64,000 nucleotides of DNA from Rhodopirellula baltica SH 1 (GTDB lineage: Bacteria > Planctomycetota > Planctomycetia > Pirellulales > Pirellulaceae): positions 4,960,001-5,024,000 of the forward strand of contig NC_005027.1 in assembly GCF_000196115.1 (NCBI RefSeq). The letters run 5' to 3'. The translations under genes were made by a program, and so were the position numbers. The number at the start of each line of letters is the position of its first letter. The first letter of the stretch is position 1. Below, one piece after another: positions 35,569-43,978 of the stretch. Below the pieces are notes generated by a model. The model was not told the DNA's origin and did no database searches. It saw nothing but the letters and a program-made list of their open reading frames with translations.

Positions 35569-36729
35569 ATGAGAAACACAATCAATCGACGTCAACTCTT
35601 GGTCGCACTGGCAACCGCATCCATGGCCTCACCGGCTTGGAATGCGTTGGCGGAACCGCCGTTGGGCGTCAATGGCGTTCAGTTGGTGGGCGAGCCCACT
35701 CAATTGATCACCGCCAACGACCTGCCCGCGGCGCGTGTGGTTCGTCTTCCACCGGTCGATGACCGCGTGAAACAGGTGGTTGTGACCGCACTGGCGATTG
35801 ACCCTCGTGGCGAATGGTTGGCTGTCGCGGGCGACGACCATGTGATTCGTTTGCTTCGTCAGGAAACGTTGCAAGTCGTCCGCACTTTGGGCGACGGACA
35901 GCGTTCTGGCGAATCACCGATCGGCCACAGCGACATGATTCGCACGTTGGCCTTTGATGCGACGGGAAGCAGATTAGCATCCGCTGGAAACGATGGTCGC
36001 TTGGTGATCTGGGACCGGAACGAACAATTCACCGTGTTGCAAGAAATCGGATCCGCGCCCGCGTTGGCGTGTGTCAATTTCTCACCGACCGGCCACCAAA
36101 TGGTTGCGGTTGGATTCGATAAAGAAGTCTTCTTGATTTCAAACGAACCAAGCCAAAACGATCGACTGTTGTGCGATTGCAACGATCTGCGTTGCTGTGT
36201 TTACCGCCACGATGCCGAAGCACTTGCGATCGCTGGTCGCGACGGGCACCTGCACCTGTTCAATCCCAAGACGGGCAAACTGATCGCGGACCAGCACGTA
36301 CACGAACGACGTGTTCGCGACTTGGCGTTCATGCCAAACTCAGACGTGCTGGTAAGTGTCGATGAAGACGGGGTGATCCTACGCTGGGACACGCGGACCA
36401 ACGAAGTGCTTTCGCGACAAAAGATCACCTCGGGACGCTTGTTCTCGTTGGCGATCGTCGACAGTCATCGCATTGCGGCGGCCGGCAGCGACGATGTGAT
36501 TCACTTGGTCGACTTGGCCGACGACGGTCGATCGCTTTATGTGTCCGGGCAACTCAGAGGCCATGTCGGATCAGTGGCAACGCTTGCCGCAGTCGATGGC
36601 ATGGTGTTCTCCGGCGGATTTGACGCGACTTTGCGGCGTTGGGATTTGAATCGAAACGCAATGGCGGACAGCAAGATTGCACTCGGCAACGACGGGTCGA
36701 CCCCGGCCAGCGAACCGACACCTCGCTGA
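35569..36729 (+). CDS. Exported WD40 repeat protein
   Basis: A 386-residue beta-propeller protein from the ATG at 35569. The N-terminus (NRRQLLVALATASMASPAW) has a twin-arginine and a hydrophobic core, like a Tat-type signal. WD40-like blades follow, with endings such as RLVIWDRNE, VILRWDTRT and LRRWDLNRN. It probably acts outside the cytoplasmic membrane as a binding scaffold. The frame is open to 35491, but the longer form hides the signal. It precedes the giant SdrD-B protein gene by 95 nt and may share a function with it; that is a guess from position. Confidence 0.75.
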   Translation: MRNTINRRQLLVALATASMASPAWNALAEPPLGVNGVQLVGEPTQLITANDLPAARVVRLPPVDDRVKQVVVTALAIDPRGEWLAVAGDDHVIRLLRQETLQVVRTLGDGQRSGESPIGHSDMIRTLAFDATGSRLASAGNDGRLVIWDRNEQFTVLQEIGSAPALACVNFSPTGHQMVAVGFDKEVFLISNEPSQNDRLLCDCNDLRCCVYRHDAEALAIAGRDGHLHLFNPKTGKLIADQHVHERRVRDLAFMPNSDVLVSVDEDGVILRWDTRTNEVLSRQKITSGRLFSLAIVDSHRIAAAGSDDVIHLVDLADDGRSLYVSGQLRGHVGSVATLAAVDGMVFSGGFDATLRRWDLNRNAMADSKIALGNDGSTPASEPTPR

Positions 36730-36809
36730 CCCATCGACCCCATCACATCCTTCCATTCCTTCAGCTGACCTGAACTCCCTCGCGTCCAACTGAAATCAAT
36801 GTGCGGTAC

Positions 36810-36816
36810 AAGGAGG
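36810..36816 (+). promoter_or_regulatory. Ribosome-binding site fixing the start of the SdrD-B protein
   Basis: AAGGAGG, a full Shine-Dalgarno sequence, lies 8 nt before the GTG at 36825. It decides against the GTG at 36801, which would place this site inside the coding region. Confidence 0.85.
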
Positions 36817-36824
36817 TACCAAAC

Positions 36825-39800
36825 GTGATCTGGAAACGTCTCGAACGATTGCTAACACCCAACACTTCTGCTTCGACCGGGCGGAAGATGCGCATCGAGT
36901 CGCTGGAGAATCGTCGTTTGATGGTGGCGGATCCGATCCATGTGGGATTGGTCTATCTGGAAACGGACTACTTGGAATCCGACCAAGACGTCGGCAGCGA
37001 CTCCAAAGGTGACCGGTTTCTGCTTTCGTTCACCGGCGGAGCCCCCGGCACCGAGCTGACGGAATTGATCATCCGCACGGACAAAGACGGCGACGGAATT
37101 TCGGTTGGTGACCCGATCTTTGATACCGAAGTGGGCGGCCGCGGTAAAAACGGTGCGCATCCATTCACGGTGCAAAAAATCGAGACCCTTGATGGGACTC
37201 CCGCCGATGTGACCGCAACGGTGGACGATGGTGGACAAGTTTTGAAGCTGAACTTTCGTGGCTTCAGCGCTGGCGATCGCTTGGAGTTCACGATCGACGT
37301 GGACGAAGTGCTGCGCAACCTTCCCGACCTGGAAGAGTTCAACCAACGACTCGACGTGATCACGTCGGGGCAAGAGTTTCAAGATTCAATTTTGGAAGCC
37401 CTCTTCGAAGCTCCGGACTACTACGCTGCCGAAGCCGACGCGATCTTCTTGAACGACTTCGGGGATCCAGCCCGAGACTACGGTTTGGATTTGCCGCCGG
37501 ACGAAGGCACCGACATCGACAGTCGCCCCAACCGATCCGCCGCCGCGGTCGGAACTGCGACGCAAACCCCAATCCCCGCCTCGATCGGGGGTTTTGTCTA
37601 CCGAGATGACAACGACTCCGGAACCAAAGACGCCGGCGAAGTGGGCCTCGGTGGCGTCACCGTTCGATTGATCCCCGTCGACACGATCGCGCCACAGAAC
37701 CAGCTCGAGACCAAAACCAACGCGGACGGTTCGTACCAATTCACGAACTTGATGCCGGGTCGCTATCGCATCGTCGAAGTCGACCAGCCCGCCGATTTAG
37801 AAGACGGTAAAGACGCCGCCGGTACCATCGATGGCCAAGTCGTTGGTTCGGCGATCAACCCCGGCGACGAAATTCGCGACATCGTTCTCGGTGGCGGTGA
37901 TGTCGGGGTGGAGTACAACTTTGGCGAAGTCCCGCTGGGATCGATCGGCGGCTTTGTCTACTTGGCCGCTCCGGGTGCCGACTGCGATGGCGATCATGAC
38001 GAAGGCGACAGCACGCCTTTGCAAAATGTCGAAGTTCGTTTGATCGACGAACAAGGCAAATTGGTCGCGACGACGCGAACCGGTGCGGACGGCAGCTACC
38101 TCTTCGATGATCTTCGCACAGGTGTTTACGAGATCGTCGAAATCACTCCCGATGGCTTGCTGGACGGCGGGTCACATCCTGGAGAAATTCGCACGATCGC
38201 TTCGAACATCTTCGTGCCCGTGGGTGGATCCGTCGACGGCGGCCGAATCACCAACGTCGCGTTGCCACCCGGCGGCGAAGGTCACGAGTACAACTTCTGC
38301 GAAGCCGCACCAGGATCACTGTCCGGTGAGGTCTATCATGACCGCGACAACGATGGAACTCGAGACGCCGGTGAAGAAGCCATCCCCGGCACCCAATTGG
38401 TGCTGGTGGGTTCGGACGGAAACGTTGTCGCCACCACCGTCACCGGTCCCGATGGCGCGTACAAATTCAGCGGTTTGGCGGCGGACACCTACCGCATCAT
38501 CGAAACACAGCCGCTCGGCTACATCGACGGCATTGACTCGGTCGGTCAAATCAACGGAACCACCGTTGGTGGTTTGGGGTCAGATTCAGACAGCTTCGTC
38601 AGCATCACGCTGCGTCAGGGGCTGCACGGCGTCAACTATGATTTCGGTGAGCGCCAACTCGCTTCACTGAGTGGACGCGTGCACGTTGACTTCGACGAAG
38701 ACTGTTTCAAGGACGATGACGAACCAGTCCTAGAAGGCGTGACCATCACGTTGGTCGACGATAGCGGCAATCAAGTCGCGCAAACGACAACGGACGCCGA
38801 CGGTCGCTACTACTTCACCGATCTGATTCCCGGCAACTACTCCGTCATCGAAACGCAACCGGAAGGCTACTTCGAAGGTGGAGCCAAACCCGGATCGGCT
38901 GGCGGCGTCAGCGAAAACGGCAGCCGCATTGGTTCGATCACGTTGACGTCGGGCGAAGTCGCGGTGGACTACGACTTCTGCGAACGACCACCCTCGGAAA
39001 TCTCCGGGATCGTGTATGTCGATCGTGACGCCGACTGTTTCCGCGATCCTGGCGAAGAAGGTCTATCGGGCGTTCGCATCGAATTGGTCAACGAAGCTGG
39101 CGACGTCATTGCCACCACGCTGACCGATGCCTCGGGATCCTACAAATTCACTTTCTTGCCAGCGGGCTTCTATACCGTTCGTGAAATCCAGCCGAGCGGC
39201 TATTTCCACGGCGGCCAGAAAGCAGGCAGCCACGGTGGCAACGACTCGCAAGCCGATGTGATTTCGACCATCGACATGGGCTGGGGAGAAACCCTGACCC
39301 AGTACAACTTCTGCGAACTGTTGCCATCCGAATTATCCGGCATCGTGTATGTCGACAAAGATGCGGATTGCTTCCGCGACGCGGATGAAATCGGTCTGGC
39401 CGGCGTGATCGTCGAACTGTTCGATGAAAACGGTGCCTTGGTCGGCAGCACAACCACCGACGCCAACGGTGCCTATCACTTTGGCAACTTGAAATCGGGC
39501 GTCTACACCGTTCGCGAAACGCAACCCGAAGGCTACTTCCACGGTGGCCAGATGGCGGGATCGGGCGGTGGCGATGATAGCGTCGCCGACGTGATCTCAA
39601 CCATCGACATCGGCTGGGGTGTAACGCTCACCGATTACGACTTCTGCGAGCGTTTGCCATCGGAGCTGTCTGGTGTTGTCTATGTCGACAAAGATGCCGA
39701 CTGCTTCCAAGACCACGACGAACCCGGTCTGGGTGGCGTCTTGATCGAGCTGTTCAACTCGGCCGATGAACTGGTTGCGACGACCACGACCAGCGCAGAC

Positions 39801-42071
39801 GGCTCCTATCACTTTGGAAACCTGCAAGCCGGTTCTTACACCGTTCGCGAAACGCAGCCCGAAGGCTACTACCAAGGCAGCCAGATGGCCGGCAGCGCGG
39901 GCGGCGACGACAGCATTGACGATGTGATCTCAACGATCCCGATTGGTTGGGGCCAGACACTGACCGACTACGACTTCTGCGAAGTCCTGCCCAGCACAAT
40001 CTCCGGGATGGTTTGGGCGGACACCGTTCGCAACAGTGTCTTTGACGATGGTGAGACTCCGCTTGCCAACGTGATCATTGAATTGCGTGACGAGACCGAT
40101 CAGGTCATCGCGACGACACAAACCGACAACGAAGGTCGCTACACGTTTGATTCCTTGCCACCGGGAACCTACTCGGTGCATGAATCACAACCCGATGGGT
40201 ATTTCCAAGGCGGCCAGGTTGTCGGCGACTTCGGTGGCCGCATCCTTCGCAATGACGTGATCGGCGAGATCACCATTCCAGGTGGAATCAACGCGATCGG
40301 TTATGACTTCCCGGAACTGCCGCCGGCAACGATTTCAGGTTACGTCTTCCAAGACGGCGAAAACTTGGTGCTCGTTGCGGCCCCCAGCCCGGAAGATTTG
40401 CGAAAGTACCGCGACGGTGAACTGACCGACGACGACACCCGTTTGTCCGGCGTCACGCTCGAATTGCGAAACGTGTTGGGGCGCCCCGTTGATAGCTCGA
40501 CCGGAGCCTTGGCGGGAACGTATGGAACCGAAACCATTCGCGTCACCACCGACGAAAATGGTTATTACATCTTCAGCGGCTTACGTCCTGAAACGGTTTA
40601 CTCGGTCTATCAAGTCCAACCGGCGGGCTTCATCGATTCGCTCGATACCCCAGGAACACTCGGTGGTTTGGCGATCAATGTTGCTGACTTTGTGTCCAAC
40701 GGTGGTGAAGGAACGCTGACGTTCCCAACATCCGTTCAGAACTTGATGGCTGATGCATCAACCGATCCAAAGTTCGACGCGATTTTGCAACTGTTTGTGG
40801 GTGCGGGGCAAACCAGCGCCAACAACAACTTCAGCGAGATTGCAATCGAAGATCCGCCAGTCTTCCCACCGCCAGAATACCCAACGCCGGATCCAGTCAC
40901 TCGCCCTTTGGCGCCCATCGAGACGTTCGAGACTCCAATCCGACCGATGGCATTTGGAATCCACTTGGATCCCAATCAGCAATTTTTCTTCGCCGATGAA
41001 TGGCAGGTCAGTTGGCACCTCAGCGTGATCAACGGTGGCTTCCCTCGCGGCGATGGTGCCGATTCGGCAATCGTCCAAGCAGATGAGTTTTCGGGCGACG
41101 GTGATCTGATTCGACCTGCCAATTATCGATTGGGGATCGACGGCGATGCCGAAGAAGATGGCGATCGAAAAGGCAAGCTGCCCAGTTCTTTGTTGCGAAA
41201 CGATTTGATGGCGGGGCTTTGGCACATCCAAACTCCGACGATTCGAACGCTGGCATCGCAACCTGAAACGGGTTCCCACATCCAAATGGGACACCCCGAC
41301 GCCACGGCGCTCACCGGTGACTTCAATGGTGACGGCGTTGACGAAGCCGTCCTTTACATCGGTGGTCAATGGTTCGTTGATCTCAACGGCAATGGACAGT
41401 GGGACGCTGGCGACATGTGGGTCCGCCTGGGAACCGAACTCGATCGTCCCGTGGTGGGTGACTGGGACGGAGACGGCAAAGACGACATCGGGATTTTCGG
41501 GCGTCGTTGGGAAAACGACTGGGCTCGGATTCGACGTGACCCCGGTTTGCCCGACCCTGCCAACATCCGCCGACGTGGCCTGACTCGCGAAGAATTGGTA
41601 CCACGCGAAACGACCGCAAACGAAGACCAACAACGGATGTTGATGCGTGGTGAAGACGGCGGACTACTAGCGGATGCGGTGGACCACGTCTTCCAGTACG
41701 GCGAACAAGTCGACACACCCATCGCGGGTGACTGGAACGGCGATGGCATCGACCAAATCGGTGTTTTCCGCGGCGGCCAATGGTTGCTGGATGATGATGC
41801 CGATGGCCGTTGGACGGGCAAAACCAAACCTCACAACTTTGGTCGCCCCGGTGACGAACCCATCGTCGGTGACTTCGATGGCGATGGAATCGATGAAATC
41901 GGTGTGGTCCGAGGTGATGTGTGGATCATCGACAGCGATGGCGACCGCAAGCTGACAGCCAATGACAAACGCATCGTCGTGATGCGAGAGTCCGCTGATT
42001 CGCAACCGATCGTCGGAGACTTCGACGGCGACAACAAGGACGACCCTGGCTACTACACCAACGCCGGCTGA
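36825..42071 (+). CDS. Giant LEPR-type surface protein with nine SdrD-B repeats and C-terminal FG-GAP-like repeats
   Basis: A 1748-residue protein with a GTG start behind AAGGAGG. LENRRLMVA at 27-35 is the LEPR-XLL-type motif. Nine SdrD-B/Cna-B-like Ig-fold repeats of about 105-111 residues follow, each with an opening (I/L)SGxVYxDxDxD strand, an ADGSYxFxNLxxGxYxVxETQP middle and a YDF(C/G)E end. Five repeats carry a Cys at both ends and four at neither. The C-terminal third has five units of GDxxGDGxDEIGVFRGGxW type, calcium-binding FG-GAP-like blades (GDFNGDGVDEAVLYIGGQW is one). It is expected to be an extracellular stalk carrying a propeller, possibly an adhesin. No sortase motif or C-terminal membrane segment is seen. 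Confidence 0.88.
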   Translation: MIWKRLERLLTPNTSASTGRKMRIESLENRRLMVADPIHVGLVYLETDYLESDQDVGSDSKGDRFLLSFTGGAPGTELTELIIRTDKDGDGISVGDPIFDTEVGGRGKNGAHPFTVQKIETLDGTPADVTATVDDGGQVLKLNFRGFSAGDRLEFTIDVDEVLRNLPDLEEFNQRLDVITSGQEFQDSILEALFEAPDYYAAEADAIFLNDFGDPARDYGLDLPPDEGTDIDSRPNRSAAAVGTATQTPIPASIGGFVYRDDNDSGTKDAGEVGLGGVTVRLIPVDTIAPQNQLETKTNADGSYQFTNLMPGRYRIVEVDQPADLEDGKDAAGTIDGQVVGSAINPGDEIRDIVLGGGDVGVEYNFGEVPLGSIGGFVYLAAPGADCDGDHDEGDSTPLQNVEVRLIDEQGKLVATTRTGADGSYLFDDLRTGVYEIVEITPDGLLDGGSHPGEIRTIASNIFVPVGGSVDGGRITNVALPPGGEGHEYNFCEAAPGSLSGEVYHDRDNDGTRDAGEEAIPGTQLVLVGSDGNVVATTVTGPDGAYKFSGLAADTYRIIETQPLGYIDGIDSVGQINGTTVGGLGSDSDSFVSITLRQGLHGVNYDFGERQLASLSGRVHVDFDEDCFKDDDEPVLEGVTITLVDDSGNQVAQTTTDADGRYYFTDLIPGNYSVIETQPEGYFEGGAKPGSAGGVSENGSRIGSITLTSGEVAVDYDFCERPPSEISGIVYVDRDADCFRDPGEEGLSGVRIELVNEAGDVIATTLTDASGSYKFTFLPAGFYTVREIQPSGYFHGGQKAGSHGGNDSQADVISTIDMGWGETLTQYNFCELLPSELSGIVYVDKDADCFRDADEIGLAGVIVELFDENGALVGSTTTDANGAYHFGNLKSGVYTVRETQPEGYFHGGQMAGSGGGDDSVADVISTIDIGWGVTLTDYDFCERLPSELSGVVYVDKDADCFQDHDEPGLGGVLIELFNSADELVATTTTSADGSYHFGNLQAGSYTVRETQPEGYYQGSQMAGSAGGDDSIDDVISTIPIGWGQTLTDYDFCEVLPSTISGMVWADTVRNSVFDDGETPLANVIIELRDETDQVIATTQTDNEGRYTFDSLPPGTYSVHESQPDGYFQGGQVVGDFGGRILRNDVIGEITIPGGINAIGYDFPELPPATISGYVFQDGENLVLVAAPSPEDLRKYRDGELTDDDTRLSGVTLELRNVLGRPVDSSTGALAGTYGTETIRVTTDENGYYIFSGLRPETVYSVYQVQPAGFIDSLDTPGTLGGLAINVADFVSNGGEGTLTFPTSVQNLMADASTDPKFDAILQLFVGAGQTSANNNFSEIAIEDPPVFPPPEYPTPDPVTRPLAPIETFETPIRPMAFGIHLDPNQQFFFADEWQVSWHLSVINGGFPRGDGADSAIVQADEFSGDGDLIRPANYRLGIDGDAEEDGDRKGKLPSSLLRNDLMAGLWHIQTPTIRTLASQPETGSHIQMGHPDATALTGDFNGDGVDEAVLYIGGQWFVDLNGNGQWDAGDMWVRLGTELDRPVVGDWDGDGKDDIGIFGRRWENDWARIRRDPGLPDPANIRRRGLTREELVPRETTANEDQQRMLMRGEDGGLLADAVDHVFQYGEQVDTPIAGDWNGDGIDQIGVFRGGQWLLDDDADGRWTGKTKPHNFGRPGDEPIVGDFDGDGIDEIGVVRGDVWIIDSDGDRKLTANDKRIVVMRESADSQPIVGDFDGDNKDDPGYYTNAG
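38995..39990 (+). repeat. Three near-identical 333-bp tandem repeats inside the SdrD-B gene
   Basis: Repeats 5, 6 and 7 of the surface protein recur at a constant 333-nt spacing (111 residues): the matching strand codons begin at 39011, 39344 and 39677. They share ADCF, ETQPEGY and YDFCE or YNFCE blocks and are more alike than the others, suggesting recent duplication. Confidence 0.75.
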
Positions 42072-42097
42072 TCTCCAAAGAAGTCGGCCAACCGTAC

Positions 42098-42153
42098 GAT
42101 GGACTTCCAAGTCCGTCGGTGGCGGCTGCTTTGGACGGACTTGGAAGTCCATC
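42098..42153. terminator. Long perfect hairpin after the SdrD-B gene
   Basis: Two perfect 20-bp arms (42098-42117, GATGGACTTCCAAGTCCGTC, and its complement 42134-42153) flank a 16-nt loop. It begins 27 nt after the stop of the surface protein gene. Each arm also holds the partial palindrome GGACTTCCAAGTCC. It could terminate or stabilise the long transcript, or be a dispersed planctomycete repeat. The rest of 42072-42304 shows nothing else. Confidence 0.55.
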
Positions 42154-42304
42154 CTACATTCACTCACACAAATGGGCGTTTGGTGTTCGCATCAATCGCC
42201 GCCTTCATTGTCTGGAACAGGAGCACGGATTCGCTTACCCTGCTGTCCGTTTGAACGAGACTTCGAAAGAAGCCTCACTCCTCCTCAATGATTGAGCTGA
42301 TTGA

Positions 42305-42853
42305 ATGTCGGATCGCATCATCCTTCGCACTGGTGAATCTCTCGTCGCCGGTGGTCCACCCTTCACCGCCGCAGAACCCGAAGTCGTCATCGGCGAACTC
42401 GATGGCCCCGTTGGCACCGCCCTGGCCACGTTGACCGGTGACCAATCGATGGGTCACTCAAAAGTCTTCGCGATTCTGAACACGGACATCCAAGTCCGGC
42501 CGGTGACTCTGTGCGTCAGCAAGGTGACGGTCAAAAACAGTCGCTACACCAATATCCTGATGGGCACCGTTCAAGCCGCGATCGCCAACGGCGTTTTGGA
42601 TGCGGTTCGCGCCGGCGACATCCCCAAGGAAAAAGCCAACGACCTCGGAATCATCTGCAGCGTGTGGTTGAACCCTGGTGTCATCGATGACGACAACTTG
42701 GACCACAAGGCGTTGTTCGACATCCATCGCAAAGCGATGACGCAGGCGATTCACAAAGCCATGAACAACGAGCCATCGATCGATTGGTTGCTCGAGAACC
42801 AAGACAAGATCACCCACAAGTATTACCAGATGGGTCTCGACCGCAAAATTTGA
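42305..42853 (+). CDS. Formaldehyde-activating enzyme (Fae) homologue
   Basis: A 182-residue protein of the Fae family, which condenses formaldehyde with tetrahydromethanopterin. Shared features are GESLVAGG near the start, VTLCVSKVTVKNSRYTNILM in the middle (family: NTLMFNKVTI...) and GTVQAAIANGVLDAVRAGDI followed by ICSVWLNP. By manual alignment the catalytic His 17 of Fae (EVAHIDL in Methylorubrum) is Glu here, in AEPEVVIGELDGP; no nearby His replaces it. Fae paralogues without full activity are known in bacteria with tetrahydromethanopterin genes, planctomycetes among them. No other C1 gene is adjacent. It may bind the cofactor or an aldehyde without being a true Fae. Confidence 0.82.
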   Translation: MSDRIILRTGESLVAGGPPFTAAEPEVVIGELDGPVGTALATLTGDQSMGHSKVFAILNTDIQVRPVTLCVSKVTVKNSRYTNILMGTVQAAIANGVLDAVRAGDIPKEKANDLGIICSVWLNPGVIDDDNLDHKALFDIHRKAMTQAIHKAMNNEPSIDWLLENQDKITHKYYQMGLDRKI

Positions 42854-42927
42854 TTCGTCCGTGTACTTGTCGCCGATCGGCTCCGCCCGTTCGAAGCCCC
42901 TCGAGAGTTTGAACTCTCGTCCGGCCG

Positions 42928-43644
42928 TTAGCGGAACAACGATCCGCTGGCTGGTTCTTCACTCGACTGACCGTCTAGGGCGGCGATCCATTCAGCAGGA
43001 TCGTTGCCCAAATCTTTTCCGGTGCTCTCGCGAAGCGTTTCAATCACCAAGTCCTGCGTCGCAGGATCTCGATCTTGAAGAGCGAGTCTGAGTGAATTGG
43101 TTGAGATTTCACCGGGATGTTTTCCCAAAGCCGCAATCGCGGCATGCCGGACGTCTTGGTCTTGCGATTCACCAGCGACCGAAGCCAGCAACTGAGCCGC
43201 TCGATCTTCGGAACGCTCACCCAAAGCACGACACGCTTCCATGCGAACCTTCAGGTTATCGTCTTTCAAACCTTTCGCGACCAAATCGATGGTGGTTGCG
43301 TCTTTGGAACGCCCCGCGGCCAAGATTGCCAATCGACGCATCTCAGCGCTAGGATCGTTCTCGTAGATCTGTTCCAAGTGCGGTGTCCACGTTTGTTGCC
43401 GCTCGGCGGGCATGGCGTACATCGAATTCGCCAGCGACTGCAATTCTTCGCGACGTTTGTGATCCGTCACACCGATCGCCTCATCCGCCTTCCACTGCCG
43501 CATCGTGAAGTACGGATTAGCGTGCTTGAGCGCGTACATGGGACCATCGTGACAGCCCCCGGACAGCACCAAGACGGGTGCTAACACGACGACAGGCATC
43601 AACGGAACGATCGACTGGAAAAGGCGACTCGCCATGCGGTTCAT
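42928..43644 (-). CDS. HEAT-repeat lipoprotein
   Basis: A 238-residue protein with a lipoprotein signal (VVVLAPVLVLSGGC, lipobox Cys 31). The remainder consists of HEAT-like helical pairs: AEMRRLAILAAGRSKD, LKVRMEACRALGERSED and DVRHAAIAALGKHPGE are three of them. It is probably a periplasm-facing scaffold or lyase-like repeat protein. It is convergent with the Fae-like gene. Function unknown. Confidence 0.8.
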   Translation of the reverse strand: MNRMASRLFQSIVPLMPVVVLAPVLVLSGGCHDGPMYALKHANPYFTMRQWKADEAIGVTDHKRREELQSLANSMYAMPAERQQTWTPHLEQIYENDPSAEMRRLAILAAGRSKDATTIDLVAKGLKDDNLKVRMEACRALGERSEDRAAQLLASVAGESQDQDVRHAAIAALGKHPGEISTNSLRLALQDRDPATQDLVIETLRESTGKDLGNDPAEWIAALDGQSSEEPASGSLFR

Positions 43645-43978
43645 CCGAGACGGGAAGATTCATTGAACATTTCAACCTTCGACGTAACAAAACCAAGCGG
43701 ATGAGAAAAACCCCAATTCACCCCCGAAACGTTTCACGCAAGTGTTTCACGAAAGAGTTCCCCTGTTGCAGAGCCTATCACCAAAAAGGTGAAAGCAGGA
43801 ACGGTTAGGAAATGTCCTGTGGGAACGTTATTCTCTTTCCGCTTGGGGATATCTTCAGCGAGCCTAAGTTTCGATTCTCGATCTCTGTTCCCCCATCTCC
43901 CCATCGTTGTGCCGTTTTGGCAACAGGCACTTAACACTTCATTCCTAACCGATCCTAGATTGAATTAGAGCCCTACCT
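43645..43978. other. Intergenic region with a small direct repeat
   Basis: A 334-base gap between divergent genes, richer in A and T than its surroundings. It contains a direct repeat of GTTTCACG (about 43732 and 43744). Promoters for the lipoprotein and helicase genes should lie here, but none could be assigned. No gene was seen. Confidence 0.4.
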
